A stretch of 64,000 nucleotides of DNA from Leptobacterium_A meishanense (GTDB taxonomy: Bacteria > Bacteroidota > Bacteroidia > Flavobacteriales > Flavobacteriaceae): assembly GCF_037645805.1 (NCBI RefSeq), contig NZ_JBBEXE010000007.1, positions 1 to 64,000 of the forward strand, in the 5' to 3' direction. The translations under genes and the position numbers were made by a program. This document shows, piece after piece, positions 50,548 through 58,147 of this stretch. Every line of letters begins with the position of its first letter. Positions within the stretch are counted from its first letter, which is position 1. The notes under the pieces are model-generated. The model was not told the origin of the DNA, ran no database searches, and saw only the letters and a list, made by a program, of their open reading frames with translations.

Positions 50548-51676
50548 TAAGCGCCTTCTAGTAAAAAACTTATTGGCTCATAATGATGAAAATAGTTTTT
50601 ATGACAAAAAACGGTTTATCAATATTGGTCAAAAAGAAGGGAAGGCAAAATTTTTAAAACATATTTGTGCATTGGCCAATTCTAACCCTAAAAATAACTC
50701 TTTTATTGTTGTAGGTGTGGAAGATGAAGACAACAAAATAGTAGGAGTTGATTTTTTTGATGACAGTAAAATTCAAAACTTAGTCAATGCCTATATAGAA
50801 AACCCGCCGCTTATTTCTTATGAAAATATCCCTTTTCCCCATCTTCCCGAAGGGAAAGTAGTAGGCCTTGTGACGATACGCTCCACAGGAAAAATATGTG
50901 CGCTCCGAAAAAATATATGGAAATATTGGGGAGGAAGTGTGTTTTTTAGAGATGGTAGTATGAGTATGCCCAAAGTATTTGACCTTGAAATAAAAGACAC
51001 CAACTCAGCAATTGTAGCAGCAATTGAGCAACATGCCCGAAATAATATTGAGTTAACGTTGGATGGCGTGATAGATTTTATAAATAACCGCCATGGAGAC
51101 TTAGCGTCCAGTTATAAGGTTTTTAAAGAGCAATTTGTGGTATGTTGGGCAGGAAACACCAAAAAGGTAAAAGACAAAACATACTATTCACGTGTAGATA
51201 TTGAATTGATTAATGAACAGGTACAGCTTTTTTACTCGGCGTTAGATGAAGTTGAAATTACTTTTGACGATGGTTCTTTTACCATTACAGAATATGTGCA
51301 TTTAGGCTTGGGGGATGACCAAAGATACTACCCGTTGGAAACCGTTACCATTACATTTAATGACAATGGTGTATATAAAATGGACAGTACCATTCTTTTT
51401 GAGCCACCAAAGTATGATAAGAAAAGCCTTTTCCATGTTCTTAATGCGAACAACGCTGCACTTGAAAAACTACAAAAAAACCTTCCGCTTTCTACAATAG
51501 ATAAGAAAACATTAAAAACGTTACCGGCTACGTACCTGATATGTTATTTAAATGGTTTTGATGATGTTAAACCCATGCTTGAAAAACACCGATGGGCCAT
51601 AAAAGCCTATGATCTCAATATATACACCTCCCTTAAAGAAGCGTTGCGGATTTTACGAAAAATTAAGTACCGATAA
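50540..51676 (+). CDS. AlbA_2 (Schlafen-like) putative nucleic-acid-binding protein
   Basis: A 378-residue protein. The N-terminal 130 residues match the AlbA_2/Schlafen-like domain: FINIGQKEGKAKFLKHICALAN with the acidic Glu, then the FIVVGVEDEDNKIVGVD core. The remaining 250 residues show no known motif, with a beta-rich part (210-300) containing VEITFDDGSFTIT-type strands and a helical C-terminus. Such domains occur in transcription regulators and in nucleases, so the role is open. Its start overlaps the HD gene by 8 bp, which points to coupled translation and perhaps a shared process. Confidence 0.8.
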   Translation: MINKRLLVKNLLAHNDENSFYDKKRFINIGQKEGKAKFLKHICALANSNPKNNSFIVVGVEDEDNKIVGVDFFDDSKIQNLVNAYIENPPLISYENIPFPHLPEGKVVGLVTIRSTGKICALRKNIWKYWGGSVFFRDGSMSMPKVFDLEIKDTNSAIVAAIEQHARNNIELTLDGVIDFINNRHGDLASSYKVFKEQFVVCWAGNTKKVKDKTYYSRVDIELINEQVQLFYSALDEVEITFDDGSFTITEYVHLGLGDDQRYYPLETVTITFNDNGVYKMDSTILFEPPKYDKKSLFHVLNANNAALEKLQKNLPLSTIDKKTLKTLPATYLICYLNGFDDVKPMLEKHRWAIKAYDLNIYTSLKEALRILRKIKYR

Positions 51677-51703
51677 AAAGATTGCAAAACAATAATAAAG
51701 AGA

Positions 51704-53029
51704 TTACTCTTCTTCTTTATTAGAAACAAATAATATTCGATAAGGAGGCTTTTCAAGCCATTTTTTTGCAACGTTTTTAATGTCTTTTCTATTTAAACTC
51801 AGTTGACTTTTTAACACTTCATAATAAAACGTCGGGTTTTCTGTAAACAGCAGTCCCTCTCCTAATAATTCTGTTCTACTAGCCTGGAAGCCTAGTTTTT
51901 GCTGTATCTTTTTTATAACGGCAACCTCATTTTTTTGGGCATCAATCAATTCTCTCTCTGTGACACCTTTTTTGATAAGGCCATCCAAAGTTTTAAAAAT
52001 AAGATTTTCCAGGATTGTACTATCTTTTGTAGATGAAAAAGAGGCTTGTATTAAAAATCGTCCTCCAAACTGATACATCTCTGTATCAACATTACTTTTT
52101 ATAACTGTTTTTAGAGAACGACTTTCCGCCTCAATTCGATTATTAAGTATAGAAGCAATAAGTTTTAAAGCTCCGTGATCTCTAGACCCCCATTTTGATA
52201 CTGACCAAGACAAGGCTAATGTATTTAAAGTATCATTTGGATGAGGAGCCTTCATAGTTAGACTCTTACTTAAGTGTTTCGCTTGTTTAATAGTTTCTGG
52301 AAGCTTTTTCTTTGAATGAATATCACTAAAGTGAATATCAATTAATTTTTTAGCATCTTCTATGTTAAAGTTGCCCACCAAAAAAAGAACAGTGTTATCA
52401 GCGTAAACTATTTTTTTATAATGTTCTCTAAAATCTTTAAGTTTAAAGGCTTTATTATTTTCTATTAAACCATAGGCACTACTCCCATAAGGATGTTTTT
52501 CACCAAAAGTACCTTCAAAAATTGCCGTACCGCCTTCAGGGCTCCATAACGGATAATTTTTTGCAACTCTATCAATTTCAGATAAAACCCTTTCCCTTTG
52601 AAATTCAACTCGCTTTTCAGTGATTCTATTCGGACCGGCTTTTAATCTCCCAGCAACTATTTTCAAAGCAACACTCAATCCTTCTGACACTACCTGTGTA
52701 TAAAATCTGATATAATCTTTTCTGACCTGTGCATTGTTATTAGTTCGGTATGTATTGAACCTAGAAAGTTCAATACTATCCATAGCAGCATAAGGCATAA
52801 CATGCTCAAAAAAATGTGTAAAACCATACTGGGTGGAATTATCTGTTCGAATTCCGTCACGAAGCCAAAATTCAACAGAGACATCTTTTACATCCTGATC
52901 AGGTTGCAATATAACTTCAAGTCCATTTTTTAACGTGTAATGCTCATAGGATAATAATAAAGAATCTAGTTGACTATGTGCGTTAAAACAAAAAACAAAA
53001 CAGAAAATAAAAGAATATTTACTTTTCAA
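51704..53029 (-). CDS. M16 family zinc metallopeptidase
   Basis: A 441-residue exported peptidase of the pitrilysin/insulinase family. After a signal peptide (1-20, ending HSQ) the inverted zinc motif HxxEH is His72-Phe-Phe-Glu75-His76, and the third ligand fits Glu151 in RVLSEIDRV, 75 residues later as expected. The domain pair typical of M16B members is present. The Bacteroidetes often encode M16 peptidases in pairs, but no partner is here. It begins with TTG: upstream in-frame codons up to a stop are ATT, ATT, CTA and ATC. Confidence 0.87.
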   Translation of the reverse strand: MKSKYSFIFCFVFCFNAHSQLDSLLLSYEHYTLKNGLEVILQPDQDVKDVSVEFWLRDGIRTDNSTQYGFTHFFEHVMPYAAMDSIELSRFNTYRTNNNAQVRKDYIRFYTQVVSEGLSVALKIVAGRLKAGPNRITEKRVEFQRERVLSEIDRVAKNYPLWSPEGGTAIFEGTFGEKHPYGSSAYGLIENNKAFKLKDFREHYKKIVYADNTVLFLVGNFNIEDAKKLIDIHFSDIHSKKKLPETIKQAKHLSKSLTMKAPHPNDTLNTLALSWSVSKWGSRDHGALKLIASILNNRIEAESRSLKTVIKSNVDTEMYQFGGRFLIQASFSSTKDSTILENLIFKTLDGLIKKGVTERELIDAQKNEVAVIKKIQQKLGFQASRTELLGEGLLFTENPTFYYEVLKSQLSLNRKDIKNVAKKWLEKPPYRILFVSNKEEE

Positions 53030-53099
53030 AATAATTAGGATTTATTAACCATATATAAAGATGTAGAAAAAACAAAATTGTTACACTTTATTAAATTTT

Positions 53100-53771
53100 C
53101 TATAAAACGCCTAACTGTTCTTTGGTGGGCAAGGCCGCAATAGCCCCATATTGTGTTGCGGTGATGGCTCCAGCAATATTAGCTCTTTTCACCATTTCCG
53201 TGAAAAGTGTTTTGTTAGACAATACTACTTTAGGGTTTGTTGTTTGTGATAGTTGTTGTAAGAGACAGCCAATAAAAGCATCACCGGCACCCGTAGTATC
53301 AACAGAAGTTATAGAAATGCTATTTACGTGTTCTTGATACTCTTTTGTGCGTATAAATGTTCCTTCTTTTCCTAGGGTAATAGCGATGGTAGTTGCCCCA
53401 ATATAGTGCAATTTTTCACAGGCTTTTTCAATAGATTGTTCGCCTGAGATAAGCTGCGCTTCTTCCAAACTAAATTTGGCTAAATGTGCTTTTTCAATAA
53501 AGGGAATACAGGCTTTGATAAACGTTTCTTTATTGCCTTTCCATAAATCAACTCGGTAATTGGGATCAAAACAAATAAAAGCCCCTTTAATAACAGCATC
53601 TTTTAGATAGGTTTCATGCAGATTTCCACCTAATAAAGCAGTAGCAGCACAAACATTTGCAGGAGCCCCTCCGGCTTTTTTGGTAAATTGCCAAGCCTCT
53701 GTTAAATCATTTCCCTGGCGTTCAGCAATAAAATCAATTAGTATTTCCCCAATGCAGTACACATTTTTCAT
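53100..53771 (-). CDS. PfkB family kinase with an apparent internal deletion
   Basis: A 223-residue protein with the start and end of a fructokinase-like PfkB kinase but about 75-85 residues short of the usual 295-310. The N-terminal signature KKAGGAPANV (31-40) leads to TALLGGN (44-50); the next segment, LHETYLKDAVIKGAFICFDPNYR, belongs to the middle of the fold (the FDPNYR strand), so the lid and part of the substrate-binding region are missing. The catalytic DTTGAGDAF motif (near 172) is kept. The reading frame is open across the junction. It is probably inactive, or a remnant; a functional minimal kinase is less likely. Confidence 0.75.
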   Translation of the reverse strand: MKNVYCIGEILIDFIAERQGNDLTEAWQFTKKAGGAPANVCAATALLGGNLHETYLKDAVIKGAFICFDPNYRVDLWKGNKETFIKACIPFIEKAHLAKFSLEEAQLISGEQSIEKACEKLHYIGATTIAITLGKEGTFIRTKEYQEHVNSISITSVDTTGAGDAFIGCLLQQLSQTTNPKVVLSNKTLFTEMVKRANIAGAITATQYGAIAALPTKEQLGVL

Positions 53772-53825
53772 AGAAAATACAATTTATAGTTAAATTCTTT
53801 ACTTTGTGTATCATTATCTCATTTT

Positions 53826-54557
53826 ATGGAAGGGAGAACATTGGTTATTGGAGATATTCACGGAGCATTAAGAGCACTGCATCAGGTGTTGGAGCGAGCT
53901 CAAGTAACACCTGAAGACCAGCTTATATTTTTAGGAGATTATGTAGATGGGTGGAGTGAATCGCCGCAGACCATTAATTTTTTAATAGGACTTACAGCTA
54001 ACTACTCCTGTATTTTTATAAGGGGAAACCATGATGATTTGTGTTGCCAGTGGTTAAAATTTGGAAAAGATAATCCGGAATGGCTTTTCCATGGAGGTCA
54101 AACAACCGTAGATGCCTATTCAGAAATTTCAGAAGCTGATAAAAAACAACACGTTTCTTTTTTAGAATCATTGCAAGATTATTACATTAATGAAGCGAAT
54201 AAGCTTTTTGTACATGCCGGATTTACCAATCAACATGGCGTGGAGAAAGAATATTTTTCTAAAATGTTTTATTGGGACCGGTCACTTTGGGAGACTGCCC
54301 TGTCATTAGACCCAAAACTTAGTGTGAATGACACAAAGTACCCTAAACGGTTGTTGCATTACAATGAAATATTTATTGGGCATACACCCACCATTCGGAT
54401 AGGTGAAACCACTCCGGTAAATGCAGCAAACATTTGGAATATAGATACCGGGGCAGCGTATAAAAGCCCATTGACCATTATGGATGTTGATACCAAACAG
54501 TTTTGGCAAAGCGACAATGTAAACGAATTATACCCGGACGAAAACGGCAGGAACTAA
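53826..54557 (+). CDS. Metallophosphoesterase (PPP-like phosphatase)
   Basis: A 243-residue calcineurin-type phosphatase. Metal ligands are seen in GDIHGALRAL (near residue 8), GDYVDGW (near 36), GNHDD (near 65), VHAGFT (near 135) and GHTPT (near 188). The GDYVDGW and GNHDD pattern resembles serine/threonine protein phosphatases and diadenosine tetraphosphatases. The substrate cannot be fixed. It starts with ATG and is divergent from the deleted PfkB gene. Confidence 0.9.
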   Translation: MEGRTLVIGDIHGALRALHQVLERAQVTPEDQLIFLGDYVDGWSESPQTINFLIGLTANYSCIFIRGNHDDLCCQWLKFGKDNPEWLFHGGQTTVDAYSEISEADKKQHVSFLESLQDYYINEANKLFVHAGFTNQHGVEKEYFSKMFYWDRSLWETALSLDPKLSVNDTKYPKRLLHYNEIFIGHTPTIRIGETTPVNAANIWNIDTGAAYKSPLTIMDVDTKQFWQSDNVNELYPDENGRN

Positions 54558-54571
54558 AAGAGATTGATCGA

Positions 54572-54658
54572 GTCATTTCGAAGGAATGGAATGACTGAGA
54601 AATCTACTTTATAGATAATTTAGATTTCTCACCTTGCAGTTATAAAATTCGAAATGAC
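54572..54658. repeat. Cloverleaf-like palindromic element A
   Basis: Outer arms gtcatttcga (54572-54581) and tcgaaatgac (54649-54658) plus inner arms tgagaaatct (54596-54605) and agatttctca (54622-54631) give a nested hairpin. The same four arms occur in the element at 58025-58113. It lies between two convergent genes. Confidence 0.8.
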
Positions 54659-54683
54659 ATCCCGAAAATATTTGTGAAATCCG

Positions 54684-56237
54684 TTATAGATCAAACTTTA
54701 TCCCTTGCGCTAATGGCAGTTCCGTAGTATAGTTGATCGTATTGGTCTGTCGTCGCATATATACCTTCCAAGCATCAGAACCACTTTCACGACCCCCTCC
54801 GGTATCTTTTTCACCACCAAATGCGCCACCAATTTCCGCTCCCGAAGTACCAATATTTACATTGGCAATACCACAATCGGACCCTGCATGGCTAAGGAAA
54901 CGTTCGGCTTCTCGCAAATTATTGGTCATGATAGCAGAGGAGAGTCCTTGCGTAACGCCATTCTGTATTTCAATAGCATTTTCTATATCCCCACTATACT
55001 TCAATAAATATAATACCGGAGCAAAGGTTTCTTCCTGTACAATTTTAAAGTGAGATTGTGCCTCAGCAATAGCTGGCTTCACATAACAACCACTTTCATA
55101 ACCTTCCCCTTTGAGTACACCGCCTTCTACGAGGAGCTTTCCACCTTCTGCAACTACTTGTTCTAAAGCGTGTAGGTACATTTTTACTGCATCTTTATCA
55201 ATAAGCGGGCCTACATGGTTTTTCTCATCCAGCGGATTGCCAATACGAAGCTGTTTGTAGGCATTTACCAAAGCATCTTTCACCTTATCGTAAATAGCTT
55301 CATGAATAATTAATCGACGGGTAGAAGTACACCGTTGCCCGGCCGTACCACAAGCTCCAAAAACAGCACCAATGATGGTCATTTTTATATCGGCATCAGG
55401 TGTAATGATGATGGCATTATTGCCGCCTAGCTCCAACAATGATTTTCCAAGTCGCTCTCCAACAGTTTTTGCCACAATGCGTCCCATTCGGATAGAACCT
55501 GTAGCAGAAATCAATGGAACGCGTTTGTCGGTCGTCATAAATTCTCCCACTGTATAATCACCGTTGATAAGACAAGAAATCCCTTCCGGTAAGTTGTTCT
55601 CTTTTAATACTTCCGCAATGATGTTTTGGCAGGCAATACCACAAAGCGGTGCTTTCTCAGAAGGTTTCCAAATACATACATCACCACAGATCCATGCCAG
55701 TGCCGTATTCCAGCTCCATACAGCTACCGGAAAATTAAAGGCAGAAATAATACCTACAATCCCCAGCGGATGGTATTGTTCATACATGCGGTGCCCGGGA
55801 CGCTCTGAGTGCATGGTAAGCCCGTGCAATTGGCGTGATAGCCCTACTGCAAAATCACAGATATCAATCATTTCTTGCACTTCACCAAGCCCTTCCTGAT
55901 AGGATTTCCCCATTTCGTAAGAAACCAGTTTCCCTAACGGTTCTTTATATTGGCGTAACTTTTCACCAAACTGCCGGACGATTTCCCCACGTTTTGGAGC
56001 TGGCATCATTCGCCACGATTTAAAAGCTTCTTGCGCAGTTGTAACAACCTTCTCATAATCTTCTTGGGTAGTAGCTGTTACTTTTCCAATAAGCGCGCCA
56101 TCAACAGGGGAATACGAAGCAATTTCTTCACCAGATGAAAACCATTGTAAACCTGTGGAGGTTCCTAGGTTAACAGCTTTTACATGGAGTGCTTTTAAAA
56201 CCTCTCGTATCCCAAAATCAGTGGCAGTTTGTATCAT
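54684..56237 (-). CDS. ALDH7-like aldehyde dehydrogenase
   Basis: A 517-residue NAD-dependent aldehyde dehydrogenase. The catalytic cysteine is in GTAGQRCTST (near residue 300) and the general base glutamate in LLELGGNNA (near 265). Several stretches, such as APKRGEIVRQFGEKLR and GGGRESGSDAWK, match the ALDH7 (antiquitin/alpha-aminoadipate semialdehyde dehydrogenase) branch as I know it, suggesting a role in lysine breakdown. The usual FTGST reads ATGSI here. It lies 59 bp downstream of 3-hydroxyanthranilate dioxygenase, so a role in that pathway cannot be excluded. Confidence 0.9.
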   Translation of the reverse strand: MIQTATDFGIREVLKALHVKAVNLGTSTGLQWFSSGEEIASYSPVDGALIGKVTATTQEDYEKVVTTAQEAFKSWRMMPAPKRGEIVRQFGEKLRQYKEPLGKLVSYEMGKSYQEGLGEVQEMIDICDFAVGLSRQLHGLTMHSERPGHRMYEQYHPLGIVGIISAFNFPVAVWSWNTALAWICGDVCIWKPSEKAPLCGIACQNIIAEVLKENNLPEGISCLINGDYTVGEFMTTDKRVPLISATGSIRMGRIVAKTVGERLGKSLLELGGNNAIIITPDADIKMTIIGAVFGACGTAGQRCTSTRRLIIHEAIYDKVKDALVNAYKQLRIGNPLDEKNHVGPLIDKDAVKMYLHALEQVVAEGGKLLVEGGVLKGEGYESGCYVKPAIAEAQSHFKIVQEETFAPVLYLLKYSGDIENAIEIQNGVTQGLSSAIMTNNLREAERFLSHAGSDCGIANVNIGTSGAEIGGAFGGEKDTGGGRESGSDAWKVYMRRQTNTINYTTELPLAQGIKFDL

Positions 56238-56296
56238 TTTTATAACTTTTTAGTATAAGGATGTTAAATTATTTGCGAAAGTACAAATTAAATTTC

Positions 56297-56827
56297 TTAA
56301 ACAAACCGTTGATCTACGGACATCACAGTTCCACAATTACTACAGATTCTTAATACTTCTGAATCGTAAAAATCTTTGAAGTGAGGAAGAAAATCTTTTT
56401 CAATATCGTGCAACTCAAAATAAACCTCATGCAGTTTGTGGTTGCAAGTATCACAAAACCATAAAAGACCATCGGTGAAGCCTTTTCCAGCACGTTTCCG
56501 TTCAATGACCAATCCTATGGAACCTTCCGGCCGGACAGGGGAATGGGGAACTTTTGCCGGGTGCAAGTACATATCGCCCGCATTTAATTCCATTTCTTTT
56601 CGTTCGCCATTTTCCTGAATGAGGACTTTAATGGAACCCTCCAATTGATAAAAAAGCTCTTCCGTTTCATTATAGTGGTAATCTTTTCGAGCATTAGGAC
56701 CTGCTACCACCATAACGATGTAATCCTCAGATTCCACATATAAATTTTTATTTCCCACCGGAGGTTTTAACAAATACCTGTGTTCGTCAATCCATTTAAT
56801 GAGGGTAAAAGGTTTTTGAATAGCCAT
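56297..56827 (-). CDS. 3-hydroxyanthranilate 3,4-dioxygenase
   Basis: A 176-residue cupin enzyme that opens the ring of 3-hydroxyanthranilate in tryptophan breakdown via kynurenine. The iron ligands are His51, Glu57 and His95, substrate-binding arginines are Arg47 and Arg99, and a second metal site is formed by Cys125/Cys128 and Cys162/Cys165, all at the positions known from the bacterial enzyme. The length (about 174) also matches. The kynurenine genes upstream in the pathway are not in the window. It precedes the aldehyde dehydrogenase gene on the same strand. Confidence 0.95.
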   Translation of the reverse strand: MAIQKPFTLIKWIDEHRYLLKPPVGNKNLYVESEDYIVMVVAGPNARKDYHYNETEELFYQLEGSIKVLIQENGERKEMELNAGDMYLHPAKVPHSPVRPEGSIGLVIERKRAGKGFTDGLLWFCDTCNHKLHEVYFELHDIEKDFLPHFKDFYDSEVLRICSNCGTVMSVDQRFV

Positions 56828-56947
56828 ATGGAACGCTTTTTGATTTCTAAAATTACAGATTTATCAAGGAGCTAAAAAATTAATTAAAAAAATAAAAGAA
56901 TTTTATTCGTGTATTTTCTTAAATTTAGACCACTGACTAAAATATTT

Positions 56948-58018
56948 ATGAAAAAACCAATACTTCTTATTGCATTATCGTTCGCTTCATTTATTGGGTG
57001 TAAACAAACAACAACTTCAGAAGCTTCAAAAAGTGAAAATAATCACGCCATAGCTGGAATCAGCAAAACTACGGACAATTTTGGCATTGTCATCCATGGA
57101 GGCGCGGGGACTATTCTTAAAGAGAATATAACCCCTGAACTGGAATTGGCATACAAAGAGAAATTAGAAGAAGCAATAAAGGTTGGCCATGCCATACTAA
57201 AGAATGGAGGTTCTAGCATAGAAGCGGTAGAGAAAACAATTAATGTACTGGAAGATTCCCCATTATTTAATGCCGGAAAAGGAGCTGTTTTTACCAATGA
57301 AGGAAAGAATGAACTCGATGCTTCTATTATGGATGGTAAAACATTGAATGCGGGGGCCGTAGCAGGTGTAACTACTGTAAAAAACCCAATTGACCTTGCC
57401 AGGGCTGTGATGGAAAAATCAGAACATGTAATGCTTGCCCGTGAAGGAGCAGAAGTTTTTGCTATAGCGCAAGGATTAGAAATGGTAGAGCCGTCTTATT
57501 TTTATACAGAAAATAGGATGAAATCTTTAAAAAGGGCGCAAAAAAGAGAAGCAGAAAAGAACAAAAAAATTTCCTTTTATGATCCCTTAATTAAGGATGT
57601 TAAGTTTGGAACGGTTGGCTGTGCGGCATTAGATAAGAACGGGAATTTAGCTGCAGGTACCTCTACCGGGGGAATGACAAATAAAAAATGGGGACGAATA
57701 GGCGATGCACCTATCATTGGCGCAGGAACGTATGCAAACAATAAAACCTGTGCCGTATCTGCTACCGGGTGGGGCGAATTTTTTATAAGGAATGTAGTGG
57801 CATATGATATTTCTGCATTGATGGAATACAAAGGTCTTACTTTACAGGAAGCTGCCAAAGTGGTTATCCAGGAAAAAGTGCCCGCTTTGGGAGGAGATGG
57901 TGGGATTATTGCTATAGACCATGAAGGCAATGTAGCTATGGAGTTCAATACTGCCGGCATGTACCGTGCTTCCATGAACGCAAAAGAGGAACTATATATA
58001 GGAATTTATAAAGAATAA
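56948..58018 (+). CDS. Isoaspartyl peptidase/L-asparaginase (lipoprotein)
   Basis: A 356-residue Ntn-hydrolase that cleaves isoaspartyl dipeptides and asparagine. After a lipoprotein signal (Cys18 in FIGCKQ) the alpha part has VIHGGAGT (near residue 47) and NAGKGAVFTNEG; the nucleophile is Thr222 in GTVGCAAL, exposed by self-cleavage, followed by TSTGGMTNKKWGR and GTGA-like metal and substrate loops. The start at 56948 is chosen because the signal peptide follows directly; an in-frame ATG at 56909 would add 13 residues before it. A role in peptide recycling is likely. Confidence 0.92.
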   Translation: MKKPILLIALSFASFIGCKQTTTSEASKSENNHAIAGISKTTDNFGIVIHGGAGTILKENITPELELAYKEKLEEAIKVGHAILKNGGSSIEAVEKTINVLEDSPLFNAGKGAVFTNEGKNELDASIMDGKTLNAGAVAGVTTVKNPIDLARAVMEKSEHVMLAREGAEVFAIAQGLEMVEPSYFYTENRMKSLKRAQKREAEKNKKISFYDPLIKDVKFGTVGCAALDKNGNLAAGTSTGGMTNKKWGRIGDAPIIGAGTYANNKTCAVSATGWGEFFIRNVVAYDISALMEYKGLTLQEAAKVVIQEKVPALGGDGGIIAIDHEGNVAMEFNTAGMYRASMNAKEELYIGIYKE

Positions 58019-58024
58019 CATAAC

Positions 58025-58113
58025 GTCATTTCGAATTCCGATGACTATCGGAATGAGAAATCTAAAGTATTAAAAAAACAGATTTCTCAGTCGCTATGCT
58101 TCTTCGAAATGAC
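58025..58113. repeat. Cloverleaf-like palindromic element B
   Basis: Outer arms gtcatttcga (58025-58034) and tcgaaatgac (58104-58113), inner arms tgagaaatct (58054-58063) and agatttctca (58080-58089), and a third small hairpin attccgat-gact-atcggaat (58034-58053) together could fold into a cruciform. It shares arms with element A at 54572-54658. It covers most of the asparaginase to macroglobulin intergenic space. Confidence 0.8.
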
Positions 58114-58147
58114 ACAAAAACAAAATCATAACCAAAACTATTGTGCC

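Noticed and set aside
58109..58147. An earlier ATG for the macroglobulin gene
   Set aside because: It lies in the right arm of a palindromic element and would place 13 hydrophilic residues before the lipoprotein signal peptide.
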